Part shown: positions 8,573 through 16,272 of the stretch, piece by piece | Position numbering within the stretch: the first letter of the stretch is position 1 | How the letters are laid out: each line of letters opens with the position of its first letter | Assembly: GCF_022558445.1 (NCBI RefSeq) | Contig: NZ_CP054699.1 | Location: 3,364,001-3,428,000, forward strand | Source: Candidatus Contubernalis alkalaceticus | GTDB lineage: Bacteria > Bacillota > Dethiobacteria > SKNC01 | Length of the DNA: 64,000 bases | Direction: 5' to 3' | The notes under the pieces: model-generated | Seen by the model: only the letters and a program-made list of their open reading frames with translations | Told to the model about the DNA's origin: nothing | The model's database searches: none | Position numbers and translations under genes: made by a program

Positions 8573-8632
8573 TTACTTAAAAGGATGCTTCTTTAATGCC
8601 TGACGTATCTCCCCTTGAGTTACATGGTTCCA
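8573..8632 (-). pseudogene. C-terminal remnant of a tyrosine recombinase
   Basis: The minus strand reads KWNHVTQGEIRQALKKHPFK followed by TAA. This aligns with the very end of the two intact recombinases nearby (THVTQEEVRAKMQKHPLARL in one of them), starting just at the catalytic-tyrosine region. Nothing upstream extends the match. It is a vestige of a third paralogue. Confidence 0.55.
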
Positions 8633-8715
8633 CTTTCTTTATAGTTAATAAGTAATTTTCTTAAAATATGGCAACCTTCATTTTCCATACTGCCCATGAA
8701 CAGATACGTTAACAC

Positions 8716-8758
8716 AAAAAGCTTTCCGTACACCAAAACCAAAGGTTCCCGGAAAGCT
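8716..8758 (-). terminator. Rho-independent terminator of the winged-helix regulator
   Basis: On the minus strand, AGCTTTCC ... GGAAAGCT forms an 8-bp stem followed by TTTTT, ending 28-70 nt after the stop codon of the regulator gene at 8786. Confidence 0.8.
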
Positions 8759-8785
8759 CAATCGCACATCAGGAACAGAATAATC

Positions 8786-9310
8786 CTAAATCAGCTCTAA
8801 AACATTTATATATTCTATGTTTTCAGGGATTTCATTATCTAGTTCTACGTCCCAAATAATGATAAGCCCTTTATTCTCAGTTATGATCAACCTCTTCAGT
8901 CTTACAATATCGCTTATAAATTCATAAGGAAAACCATGATTGTTAAGCACATTCACTATAATACTGTATACATCGTCCTTTTCGCCGTATAAATAGATCT
9001 CTGTAATACCGGCCTCTTTTTTTTCACCAATTATTTCTTCCAGGTTATTGGATATACCGGTTATGAGTCTATAAGAATTTGATATGTAATGATATGTGAT
9101 CCGAGCTTTTTCTTTCATTCCCCTTGGGGTTAAAATATAACGAATGGTCCTGGTATTTAAGCGCTCGATTTTCACCAAGCCCTTTTTAACCATTTTTTTT
9201 AATAGAATATTTACACTCCCCAGGGATAAACCAGTTCCGGAAGCTATTTTGCGCTGGGTTACTTCCTTTTCCTTCCCTAAATGAGATAATACTTCATATT
9301 CTTTTTCCAT
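8786..9310 (-). CDS. winged helix-turn-helix transcriptional regulator (MarR-like N-terminus)
   Basis: 174 residues. Residues ~1-65 form a winged helix: LGKEKEVTQRKIASGTGLSL is the helix-turn-helix and LNTRTIRYILTPRGMKEKAR is the wing and the family-typical TPxG turn. The remaining ~100 residues read as an alpha/beta domain (ITEIYLYGEKDDVYSIIVNV ... NKGLIIIWDVELD) of unknown ligand. It has its own terminator, and a 15-bp palindrome sits 17-31 bp upstream of its start, so autoregulation is likely. Similar stand-alone regulators are found beside clostridial polysaccharide loci, but its target here is unproven. Confidence 0.75.
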   Translation of the reverse strand: MEKEYEVLSHLGKEKEVTQRKIASGTGLSLGSVNILLKKMVKKGLVKIERLNTRTIRYILTPRGMKEKARITYHYISNSYRLITGISNNLEEIIGEKKEAGITEIYLYGEKDDVYSIIVNVLNNHGFPYEFISDIVRLKRLIITENKGLIIIWDVELDNEIPENIEYINVLELI

Positions 9311-9326
9311 ATATCATACCTTTTGC

Positions 9327-9341
9327 GTTCAACATTTGAAC
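9327..9341. promoter_or_regulatory. palindromic operator candidate GTTCAAATGTTGAAC
   Basis: A perfect 6+3+6 inverted repeat immediately upstream of the winged-helix regulator, within the likely leader or promoter region. The position and dyad symmetry suit binding by the dimeric product. Confidence 0.5.
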
Positions 9342-9495
9342 ACATTCCTTATATTTCTTTTTTTAAGTTAAAATTCCTGCAAGAATAGATATGAAATTTA
9401 CGTAAGTTTTAACTTTTTTTATAACTTGTTTTGAGTCAATTAACCTGTTACTTTTTGAGCTTTGGAAAATGCTATTGTATGTGTATGTGAATATT

Positions 9496-9598
9496 CATTT
9501 TTTTGCAGCACTCTTCAAATAAACAGCTGATAAGTCGTATATAACATATAAAAACACCGTTCGGATGGCGGTGTTTTTGTATATTATATACTTTTTAG
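9496..9598. repeat. ~100-bp repeat, copy B, containing a terminator hairpin
   Basis: Partner of 7027-7124. The core hairpin at 9550-9578 has the same 10-bp arms as copy A with a 9-base loop differing at two positions. It lies ~175-190 nt downstream of the UPF0175 gene stop, the same distance that copy A has from the RelE/ParE gene. Confidence 0.75.
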
Positions 9599-9771
9599 TA
9601 AGTTATATTATACCTTGGTATAATATAACTATAATATTACTTTTTTATTACACTTTTGCCTTATTTGCTATAATAAGACAGGTAAATTTTGTAAACATTA
9701 TGTGCATTAAAATTAATAGTTCAAGCAATTTCTAAATACAAATTAGGTCAATTTTAAATTCGTCGAACTGC

Positions 9772-10026
9772 CTAAGTCTTATATCCATAAGAAAAATCTT
9801 CCTCCATGCACTCTATATCATAATGTCGTTCAACCTTTCGCTTTCCCAGCTCTTCATGAAAGTCCCACTTTGACATTTTTGCTAAATCCCTTGCCTTCCC
9901 AAAGGATAAGATTCCTCTTTCATACAAAGATACTGCAAGCTCTATTAAAAGCAGCTTTTCTTTGTCTCCTTCGGGTAATTTTAATGCAAGATATATATGT
10001 TGGGGAATTTTTATGTTGCACTCCAT
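9772..10026 (-). CDS. UPF0175 family protein (VapB-type antitoxin candidate)
   Basis: 84 residues from ATG 10026, which has an AGGTAGG site upstream and gives the usual UPF0175 length; the frame is open back to 10077. Features are IKIPQHIYLALKLP, then LLLIELAVSLYERGILSFGKARDLAKMSKWDFHEELGKR, the conserved SFGKAxxLAxMSxxxFxxxL core of PF03683. The family is helical, related to antitoxins, and commonly paired with PIN-domain toxins. Here the PIN gene lies two genes upstream on the same strand, with an unknown small gene between them. Whether it neutralises that toxin or another is uncertain. Confidence 0.75.
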   Translation of the reverse strand: MECNIKIPQHIYLALKLPEGDKEKLLLIELAVSLYERGILSFGKARDLAKMSKWDFHEELGKRKVERHYDIECMEEDFSYGYKT

Positions 10027-10089
10027 TAAAAATAACCTACCTTTATAAAAATATTCATATATATTAGGCTTAAACATAATAGTTCATCC

Positions 10090-10347
10090 TTACTTACTAT
10101 ATTTCTGCTCAAAAATGTCTTTTTCTAATTTCTCAAGCTTTCTTTGATACCACTTCCATTCAATATAGTCATCCCATTTTTCAAAGCTTTCAGGTTCATT
10201 GTGTATTCTCGTTACAAATTCATAAAAACTACACTGGTATTTCTGTTCTAACAATTTTAAAAATTCTTTAACAGGTGTTAACTCTGAAATAATTTTTTGC
10301 TTTTTATATTCTTTCAATTCCTTATTAATGATTTCTAATCTTTTCAT
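10090..10347 (-). CDS. small helical protein of unknown function
   Basis: 85 residues, strongly charged and predicted alpha-helical (KRLEIINKELKEYKKQKIIS ... YIEWKWYQRKLEKLEKDIFE). It sits between the PIN-domain gene (16-nt gap) and the UPF0175 gene. The size, charge and operon position suggest a toxin-antitoxin component, perhaps the partner of the UPF0175 protein, but I recognise no family. Confidence 0.6.
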   Translation of the reverse strand: MKRLEIINKELKEYKKQKIISELTPVKEFLKLLEQKYQCSFYEFVTRIHNEPESFEKWDDYIEWKWYQRKLEKLEKDIFEQKYSK

Positions 10348-10362
10348 TTTATATCACCTGCC

Positions 10363-10788
10363 TTACCACTCGCTTACCAGTGTTACTTCAATTTCAGAAA
10401 CCTTTTTTAACTGTCTATCATTTGTAACAAATAACTGACAGTTTGCACTTATAGCTGAAGCTAGTTGAAGAGCATCCATTGGCTTTAAAAAACCATATTT
10501 GGCTCTTAACTTGCTGGCCAGATCAGCAACATTTAAGTCTGCTAAGATAATTCTAATCCCTAATTCAGAAAATAATTCCTTTAAACTATTTATCAATTCA
10601 ACTTTGTCTAATTGGTAAGGTTTTACACAAAACTCAAAGTAAGTAATTATAGATGTGTATAAAATAATATCATTTGACATACAATCTTCAAATATTTTTT
10701 GAATATAGCTAGAATAATCTTTAGAACCTTCAATTAAATATATAAAAGGGGCTGTATCGATAAAAACTTTACTAATCCCTGTCTTCAT
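10363..10788 (-). CDS. PIN-domain (VapC-like) ribonuclease toxin
   Basis: 141 residues. FIDTAPFIYLIEG near the N-terminus supplies the first catalytic Asp, TYFEFC the Glu, and PMDALQLASAIS plus LFVTNDRQLKK the later acids of the PIN four-acid magnesium site. Family members cleave tRNA or rRNA. The start overlaps the upstream partner gene by 17 nt, so translation is coupled. Together the two form a type II toxin-antitoxin pair. Confidence 0.88.
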   Translation of the reverse strand: MKTGISKVFIDTAPFIYLIEGSKDYSSYIQKIFEDCMSNDIILYTSIITYFEFCVKPYQLDKVELINSLKELFSELGIRIILADLNVADLASKLRAKYGFLKPMDALQLASAISANCQLFVTNDRQLKKVSEIEVTLVSEW

Positions 10789-11107
10789 CTCTAATTTCCT
10801 CTATATATTTTTGAGCATCGACTCCCCAAACACCTTTCGCTATACCTTTGAACTTTGAGAGATCGAGATATTTTTTGCCAGGTTTCAATTCATCTGCCCT
10901 TAGTTCACAAATAATAGGCTGACCTTTAGGTAATCCCTCCGGCCTCCATTCATAGGAAGGTAATATGCCCATGTTAGCTTCCAGCCAACCTTGATCTTCA
11001 ATATAATTAGTTTTCAATAGGTTTTCTAAAAATATCTTTAAAACTTTAATTTTTTTGGCCGGCAAGGCATCTATCATTTTACATAATTCCTCCTTAGCTT
11101 CACCCAT
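10772..11107 (-). CDS. antitoxin partner of the PIN-domain toxin
   Basis: 111 residues from ATG 11107 with an AAGGGGGG site. The N-terminal helix LCKMIDALPAKKIKVLKIFLENLL resembles the start of DUF2281-type antitoxins. The C-terminal part (KYLDLSKFKGIAKGVWGVDA ... YIEEIRDEDRD) has the short beta/acidic pattern of antitoxin tails that bind PIN toxins. The stop overlaps the toxin start by 17 nt. The function is inferred from this arrangement. Confidence 0.7.
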   Translation of the reverse strand: MGEAKEELCKMIDALPAKKIKVLKIFLENLLKTNYIEDQGWLEANMGILPSYEWRPEGLPKGQPIICELRADELKPGKKYLDLSKFKGIAKGVWGVDAQKYIEEIRDEDRD

Positions 11108-11171
11108 GCATATACCCCCCTTTCAAAATATTAAAAACATACTATAAAGATATCTCCTACTACCACCTATC

Positions 11172-12248
11172 TTACAATAATTCCCTTCTCCCGTCAAACA
11201 GCTTCCTCTTATCTTTCCTACTATTATACTCATTTCCATTAAAAAAACTACAATTATACACACCCACTACCTCCTCCACCCGATCCGCCAATGAGCTCTT
11301 CAGCCGGGCCAGGGGGTGTTTTTGCATTTTTGCCCGCACTTCCTCCTGGGTTACATGGGTGTATATTTGGGTGGTGGATATGCTGGCATGGCCGGCAATT
11401 TCCTGCAGGCTTCTGATATCTACCCCTTCTCTTAAGAGTAAGGTTAGTGTGGTGTGCCTCAGCTTGTGTACACTTAAGCCCGGCCGGTAGATGCCGGTTT
11501 TTTCCGCCAGGGTGCGAAAGATATCCTGAATGCCCCTTCTGCTTAAGGGATGGCCGAATACGCTTAGAAAGAAAATATCTGTCTTCACCACCGGTTTTCT
11601 TACCTCCAGGTAGCTTGTGAGGGCCCGGCAGGTTTCAGAGGTCAGGGGGACTATGCGTTCCTTCTGTCCCTTCCCCAAAAAGCGAACCTGCTTTTCTTCC
11701 AGGTCAACGGCTGATATTTTTAGTTCCTTTACCTCATGCAGCCGGCAGCCGCACTGTAAAAAAAGAAGGAACATGGCATAATCCCGGAGGGGAAAAGCGC
11801 TTACATTTTTTAATTGAGATAAAAAGTGGCAGCATTCCTCCAGGGAAAGAATCTGAGGCAATTTTTTTGAACTTTTCATCACCGAAATTTGTAAAGCGGG
11901 ATTATTTTTCACCCCATATATTCCTTCATACTGCAAAAAACTAAAAAAGGACTTCAGGGTGGAAAGTTTGCGGTTAATGGTGGCGGCAGAATTATTCCGC
12001 TCCCTTTTTAAATAAACTAGAAACTTCCTCAAATGCTGAAGGGTGATCTCTCCAACCTCCAGTGGGAGGTTGTGCTGCTCTAAGAAAGCAGCAAACAAAT
12101 TTAAGTCCAGGCTGTATTCGTATGCAGTTCCAGGGCTTACTCCCTTTTCCAGCTCCAAATAGTCTAAAAAATCCTTAAAACAGCTTTTTATGGTCACCGA
12201 CGGCACCCCTGGTACATTATACCAGTTTTCCAAAAACATGTCAAACAT
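11172..12248 (-). CDS. tyrosine recombinase, XerC/D-like (downstream of a tandem pair)
   Basis: 358 residues. An N-terminal SAM-like DNA-binding domain (~20-110) is followed by a complete catalytic domain: R169 (GCRLHEV), K193, H261-x2-R264 (HKLRHT), H287 (GHASISTTQIYTHV) and Y296. All six catalytic residues are present, so it should be active in cutting and rejoining DNA through a 3'-phosphotyrosine. The C-terminus carries a ~45-residue tail absent from its neighbour. It lies 27 nt after the second recombinase gene and is clearly paralogous to it. Its target site is unknown. The arrangement resembles paired recombinases that mobilise or invert local DNA rather than the chromosomal XerCD. Confidence 0.9.
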   Translation of the reverse strand: MFDMFLENWYNVPGVPSVTIKSCFKDFLDYLELEKGVSPGTAYEYSLDLNLFAAFLEQHNLPLEVGEITLQHLRKFLVYLKRERNNSAATINRKLSTLKSFFSFLQYEGIYGVKNNPALQISVMKSSKKLPQILSLEECCHFLSQLKNVSAFPLRDYAMFLLFLQCGCRLHEVKELKISAVDLEEKQVRFLGKGQKERIVPLTSETCRALTSYLEVRKPVVKTDIFFLSVFGHPLSRRGIQDIFRTLAEKTGIYRPGLSVHKLRHTTLTLLLREGVDIRSLQEIAGHASISTTQIYTHVTQEEVRAKMQKHPLARLKSSLADRVEEVVGVYNCSFFNGNEYNSRKDKRKLFDGRRELL

Positions 12249-12275
12249 GTGTTCGAAAATTCTGCCGCAGCCTGC

Positions 12276-13199
12276 TTACTCTGTTATCAAATTATCCTCT
12301 ATTTTTTTGGCCAGAGGGTGTTTGTTCATCTGTCTTTTTAAGTCCACCTGGGCCACATGGGTGTAAATTTGGGTTGTGGCAATATCCGCATGACCGGCTA
12401 TCTCCTGCAGTGTCCTTAAATCGATACCTTCTTTCAATAATAGGGTCAGACAGGTATGACGAAGCTTATGTACACTTAACCCTTTTTTATAAACCCCTGT
12501 CTTTTGGGCCAGGGTTTTAAAGGTTTTGGCGATAATCTCCTTACTTATAGGCCTGCCTCTGGAGTTTAAAAATAACTGGTTTGTTTCTATGGAAGGTTCC
12601 CTGATTTTCAAGTACTCCTCCAGAGCTTCACAGGTTTGGTCCAGCAGGGGGACAATCCTTTCCCTGCTGCCCTTCCCAAAAAAGCGCACATATTTTTCTT
12701 GTAAATCTACGCTGGTAATAGTCAATTCTTTCAGTTCAGTTAAGCGACATCCGGTATGTAAAAACATTAGAAAAATAGCATAATCTCTTTTTGGATAAGA
12801 ACTTACTTCTTTAATGCCCAGCAAAAACTTTCTGCTTTCCTCTAAAGATAATATCTGGGGAAGCTTTCTTTCCTTTTTTATCTGACTTAACCTAAAGGTA
12901 GGGTTTATTTTAATTCCATAACTATCATCATTGGTTAGAAAATTAAAAAAAGACCTTAAGACAGAGATCTTTTTGTTAAGTGACGCAGGGGAATTATTTC
13001 TTTCCTTTTTTACGTAAGTCAGGTATTTCCTTATGTGCTGTATGGTTATTTCCCCAATATCCAGGGGTAAATTATGGCTTTTAAAATATTTCAGCGTTAA
13101 ATCCAGTTCTGCCCGGTAGCCTTTAAGGGTTTGGGGGCTCAAGTTCCGCTCTAACTCTATATAATCTAAAAAGTCCTGCATGCATTTTTCATAATTCAT
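12276..13199 (-). CDS. tyrosine recombinase, XerC/D-like (upstream of a tandem pair)
   Basis: 307 residues from ATG 13199, with AAAAGG ~11 bases upstream; an in-frame GTG at 13211 overlaps that site. It has an N-terminal SAM-like domain and then the full catalytic set: R152 (GCRLTEL), K176, H244-x2-R247, H270 (GHADIATTQIYTHV) and Y279. It shares long identical blocks with the neighbouring recombinase (for example LSVHKLRHT and IQHIRKYL/LQHLRKFL), so the pair arose by duplication. The operon with its sister suggests heterodimer or tandem action. A further vestige of the family lies at 8573-8632. Confidence 0.9.
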   Translation of the reverse strand: MNYEKCMQDFLDYIELERNLSPQTLKGYRAELDLTLKYFKSHNLPLDIGEITIQHIRKYLTYVKKERNNSPASLNKKISVLRSFFNFLTNDDSYGIKINPTFRLSQIKKERKLPQILSLEESRKFLLGIKEVSSYPKRDYAIFLMFLHTGCRLTELKELTITSVDLQEKYVRFFGKGSRERIVPLLDQTCEALEEYLKIREPSIETNQLFLNSRGRPISKEIIAKTFKTLAQKTGVYKKGLSVHKLRHTCLTLLLKEGIDLRTLQEIAGHADIATTQIYTHVAQVDLKRQMNKHPLAKKIEDNLITE

Positions 13200-13311
13200 G
13201 GCACAAGTCACCTTTTAGGTACTTTTCTAAGAGTCCAAAAAAATAGTAATAAGTACACCAACAAAAAACCTCCTGCCGGAAAGCTAAAAAAAAGCACATC
13301 AGCAGTATGGG

Positions 13312-13467
13312 TTACTTATATACAATTGAATCTTTTTTACCCTTTAATTTTTTAACCGCATTATACGGGGTTAAATCTAAAAACCACAGGTAACTCCTTC
13401 TTTCAAGGTTCTCCTGTCTTGTTTTTTTCCGTTTCTCCCGCATTTTTTTACGATTGGGATGGCCCAA
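13312..13467 (-). CDS. small basic protein downstream of cpsD
   Basis: A 51-codon frame starting at TTG 13467, eight bases after GGGGAG, and ending at TAA 13312. The product is MGHPNRKKMREKRKKTRQEN ... WFLDLTPYNAVKKLKGKKDS-type: very Lys/Arg-rich in the first half, then a WFLDLTPYNAVKKL segment. The gap to cpsD is only 13 nt, so it would be co-transcribed with cpsB and cpsD. I recognise no family. A TTG start with a well-spaced ribosome binding site and biased composition argue for a real gene. Confidence 0.5.
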   Translation of the reverse strand: MGHPNRKKMREKRKKTRQENLERRSYLWFLDLTPYNAVKKLKGKKDSIVYK

Positions 13468-13480
13468 AACATCTCTCCCC

Positions 13481-14257
13481 TTATCTTTTCTTACCGGAAA
13501 ACCTGCCTAAAAATCTATTTATAATACCGGTTTTTTTCTCCCGCTTGGACTTGTCCCCACCATAATAATAGTAATAATAATACCCTTGTCCATTGAGGGG
13601 GACCTTGTTCATCACAACCCCCAAAATATTGGCTTTTACCATCTGAAGTTGTTCCTTGGCCTTCAACACGGAGGCCTTACTGCTGACCCCATGCCCTACA
13701 ACCATGATGGTTCCGTCAACCAGAATCGACAAAACCGAGGCATCGGCCACAGCCATGACCGGGGGGGAATCGATAATAATCATATCAAACTGTTCTTTAA
13801 GCTGCCGCAAAAGGTGCCTCATTTTTTTTGTCTGCAGCAGTTCTGTGGGATTCGGAGGAATGGGTCCGCTGGTCATAACCGTAAGGTTATCCATAATATT
13901 GTTGGCCACATGCCCCAAGTCCAACTCGTCGTCAATGAGCAGGTTAGTCAGGCCCATCAGATTTGATAAATTAAAATATTTATGCATGGTTGGTTTTCTT
14001 AAATCCCCGTCCACCAGAAGTACACTTACACCGGAGCGGGCCAGGGTAAGGCCCAGATTACAGGTGGTGAGGCTCTTTCCCTCTGAAGGCTGGGCACTGG
14101 TGATTAAGAGGGTTTGGATATCCTTATCAATGCTGGAAAACTGGATATTGGTTTTAAGAGTTCGAAAAGCCTCTGCTACAGGGCTGGTGGCATTATGGCT
14201 CACCAGCATTTTGCTGCGGTTTTCTCTTGTTGGTTCCATGTTTGTTTTTGTCCTCAT
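13481..14257 (-). CDS. cpsD: CpsD/CapB-type tyrosine-protein kinase (BY-kinase)
   Basis: 258 residues, AGGAG site upstream. Walker A is SAQPSEGKS (54-62), Walker A' is LLVDGDLRKP (80-89) and Walker B is MIIIDSPP (159-166), the P-loop triad of bacterial tyrosine kinases. Seven consecutive tyrosines (226-232) form the C-terminal autophosphorylation cluster. The kinase is cytoplasmic and needs an activating membrane partner, here most likely the short Wzz protein at 15443-16126. CpsB just upstream would dephosphorylate it. Cycling of this kinase controls polymer length or export in Gram-positive capsule systems. Confidence 0.93.
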   Translation of the reverse strand: MRTKTNMEPTRENRSKMLVSHNATSPVAEAFRTLKTNIQFSSIDKDIQTLLITSAQPSEGKSLTTCNLGLTLARSGVSVLLVDGDLRKPTMHKYFNLSNLMGLTNLLIDDELDLGHVANNIMDNLTVMTSGPIPPNPTELLQTKKMRHLLRQLKEQFDMIIIDSPPVMAVADASVLSILVDGTIMVVGHGVSSKASVLKAKEQLQMVKANILGVVMNKVPLNGQGYYYYYYYGGDKSKREKKTGIINRFLGRFSGKKR

Positions 14258-14312
14258 TCTTTCTCTCCTACTTTAGGAATGATGCCTGGAACATATTAGT
14301 TCCAGGAGTCTA

Positions 14313-15149
14313 TTAAATACCCGGCTTTCTACCCTGCCCGCGGGAGGTGAATAACCCCAGGATACAGCTCCACAGGTTCCTTCCCGCAGTGCGGGCCTGA
14401 TATTCTTGGGGCACTGGTACTGTAAAATCTCTTCCCTCCAGAATCATTTCCGGAACAGAGGTAATCATGCTCTTTACCATTTCTTTCCCCACCAAATCCT
14501 CGGCCTTCTTTAGAGATTCTTGAAAGTACTTGAGCCGGCCGCCGGTGCTGTGCATGTCTGACGCCAAAAGATGCACCATGCGGCACTTCAAAAGCACCTC
14601 CGCCGCCTTTTGTGCTTCTTCCCCAAAATATCCGGTTAGGCTGGATAAGGTACACTGCATCAGAACTCCCTGTTCAATCAGGGGAAGAAGAATATTGGGG
14701 TTCTCCTGCACACTAATATTCCTTTCCGGATGTGGGATAATGGTCCTTACCCCTTTGATTGAAAGGCTGAAGATAAGGTTTTCCAGATAAGCAGGAATAG
14801 GTTGAAAATGAGGCAGCTCCAAAAGTAAATACTTTCCGGTATCATTGATGGTTAAAAGTTCTTTTTTTTCAAGCTGTGCAGGTATATTTACAGATATATG
14901 AACTTCCGCTCCGGGGATTATCTCCAGAGGGATTTTTTCTTTATGTAAAGCAGCTTGTAATTCCCGGACTTTTTCTAAGATGAGGGGCTTTCCATTATCA
15001 AAGATACCCTCCACCACATGAGGTGTTGCAACCACTCTGCTTATTCCCTGCTTGACGGCCATCTCTGCCATTTCCAGAGATTCTTCCAGGGTCTTAGGGC
15101 CGTCATCCAACTGGGGAAGGATATGGGCATGTATATCTATGTAGGACAA
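14313..15149 (-). CDS. cpsB: CpsB/YwqE-type protein-tyrosine phosphatase (PHP family)
   Basis: 278 residues from TTG 15149 after a GGTGG site. The N-terminal IDIHAHILPQLDDGPKT and VVATPHVVEG, plus later HPER and ASDMHS, are the metal-binding motifs of the PHP superfamily as found in CpsB/CapC/YwqE, which use a cluster of divalent metals to dephosphorylate BY-kinases. It precedes cpsD by 55 nt in the same transcript. A sigma-A promoter lies at 15235-15263, and a terminator isolates it from the Wzz gene upstream. Confidence 0.92.
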   Translation of the reverse strand: MSYIDIHAHILPQLDDGPKTLEESLEMAEMAVKQGISRVVATPHVVEGIFDNGKPLILEKVRELQAALHKEKIPLEIIPGAEVHISVNIPAQLEKKELLTINDTGKYLLLELPHFQPIPAYLENLIFSLSIKGVRTIIPHPERNISVQENPNILLPLIEQGVLMQCTLSSLTGYFGEEAQKAAEVLLKCRMVHLLASDMHSTGGRLKYFQESLKKAEDLVGKEMVKSMITSVPEMILEGRDFTVPVPQEYQARTAGRNLWSCILGLFTSRGQGRKPGI

Positions 15150-15234
15150 ACTACCACCCCTATCCGGCTGTTACCCATTATATTGATGGATACATATTAA
15201 GATTAATATTTAAGTAGTTAAACTTTATGCTTTT

Positions 15235-15263
15235 ATTCTACAAACCATTGTATATTCCTGCAA
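15235..15263 (-). promoter_or_regulatory. sigma-A promoter for cpsB-cpsD
   Basis: On the minus strand, TTGCAG, a 17-base spacer, then TAGAAT. Transcription would start near 15228 and give a ~78-nt leader. It lies between the upstream terminator (15378-15424) and the TTG start of cpsB, exactly where a promoter is required. Confidence 0.6.
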
Positions 15264-15377
15264 ATTTTGCTAACTTTTATATAGAAATAATGGATTCCTA
15301 ACCATATAATGTATCTTAACTAATGATAAGCAATCTCTTTATCCATAGAATACCCTGGGTTAGATATTTGAGGATTG

Positions 15378-15424
15378 AAAAAAAAGCCGGTCCCTCTGAG
15401 AATATTATTCTAAAAGGGGCCGGC
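15378..15424 (-). terminator. Rho-independent terminator after wzz (first copy)
   Basis: Minus strand: GCCGGCCCC ... GGGACCGGC with one mismatch, followed by nine T's, 19 nt after the Wzz stop codon. It marks the 3' end of the large leftward polysaccharide operon. Confidence 0.9.
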
Positions 15425-15442
15425 GTTTATCTCCTTTATACC

Positions 15443-16126
15443 TTAATTCTTCTCCTCAATAGCAGGAACTGTGCCTAAAACATTCAGAGACAAAAGCCGG
15501 TGGACTTCATCAGGGGTTTTCACCGTATCATCTAGGTATTCCAAGAGAAAGGCAAGGCCAACAGCTACCATAAACCCTAAAACTCCGGCTACCGCTATAT
15601 TCAAAAGAGGGCGGGGAGCTATAGGGCTGACCGGTGGAACAGCCTTGTCTATTACTTTAACGTTATCTATCTTAATCAACAGCGGCACCTGGTTCTGAAA
15701 AACCTCAGCCACTTCATTGGCAATGATAGAAGCCAATTCGGGATTTTTATTGGTAACGCTGATGGAAATTACTTCCGTATCCTTAACCAGGGAAACCTCT
15801 ACCATGCTGCTGAGTTCTGCCGGGGTCAAATTCATCTGCAGCCTTTTGGCAGCCTCTTCTGCTACCAGGCGGCTTTTGGCAATTTCCCGATAGGTATTAA
15901 CCAGCTGCCGGTTAAACTGAATATCCTGGTACACCACCTCTGTTGTCTGCTCCTTCCAGAGCATTAAGGTGGTGGAAGCCTCATATATTGGGGTCAAGTA
16001 GAAATAGCTGACCAAACCGCTGATTAAAGCCGCCAGCAGAGGAATAATAATTAAAAACTTTATTCGCTTTAGCAGGATATAAAATATATCCCGAATATCA
16101 ATCTCTTGCTCCATGTGTTCTTCCAT
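15443..16126 (-). CDS. wzz: Wzz/YveK-type chain-length determinant and kinase modulator
   Basis: 227 residues, AAAGGAG site nine bases before ATG. Two transmembrane helices (~24-44 and ~178-200) flank an extracellular Wzz domain (PF02706). The Pro-rich KAVPPVSPIAPRP before TM2 is the family signature. The short cytoplasmic tail (LLEYLDDTVKTPDEVHRLLS) is the type that activates a separate BY-kinase. Proposed role: set polymer length and anchor CpsD. Its N-terminus (MEEHxxQExDxR) and overall length match the Wzz at 33724-34419, so the two are paralogues. Confidence 0.92.
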   Translation of the reverse strand: MEEHMEQEIDIRDIFYILLKRIKFLIIIPLLAALISGLVSYFYLTPIYEASTTLMLWKEQTTEVVYQDIQFNRQLVNTYREIAKSRLVAEEAAKRLQMNLTPAELSSMVEVSLVKDTEVISISVTNKNPELASIIANEVAEVFQNQVPLLIKIDNVKVIDKAVPPVSPIAPRPLLNIAVAGVLGFMVAVGLAFLLEYLDDTVKTPDEVHRLLSLNVLGTVPAIEEKN

Positions 16127-16145
16127 GCTTGTTTCTCCTTTACTT

Positions 16146-16185
16146 GAGACTGCTGTCAGACCGGCCTCCGAGAGGAGGCAGTCTC
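16146..16185 (-). promoter_or_regulatory. stem-loop in the leader of wzz
   Basis: GAGACTGC ... GCAGTCTC arms enclose a second small hairpin CCTCC-GAGA-GGAGG. It lies 20-60 nt upstream of the Wzz start. On the minus strand no T-run follows, so it is not an obvious terminator for this gene; it may stabilise or regulate the mRNA leader. Confidence 0.4.
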
Positions 16186-16272
16186 TTCCATTTTTTAAAC
16201 ACCCCTATACCTATTCTTGTTAGATGTAAAAAATCCTGCTAATTTTACTGTTTATTCTTTTAATTATAATTT

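Larger units (their letters stand above)
9311..9771. other. intergenic interval with operator candidate and repeat copy B
   Basis: Contains the palindrome at 9327-9341 and the repeat at 9496-9598. The remainder is AT-rich, without an ORF I can support. The promoter for the leftward regulator gene must lie here. Confidence 0.5.

Noticed and set aside
13656-14276. 206-codon plus-strand frame opposite cpsD
   Set aside because: Antisense shadow of a clearly conserved kinase gene; composition is low-complexity Ser/Arg and there is no ribosome binding site.
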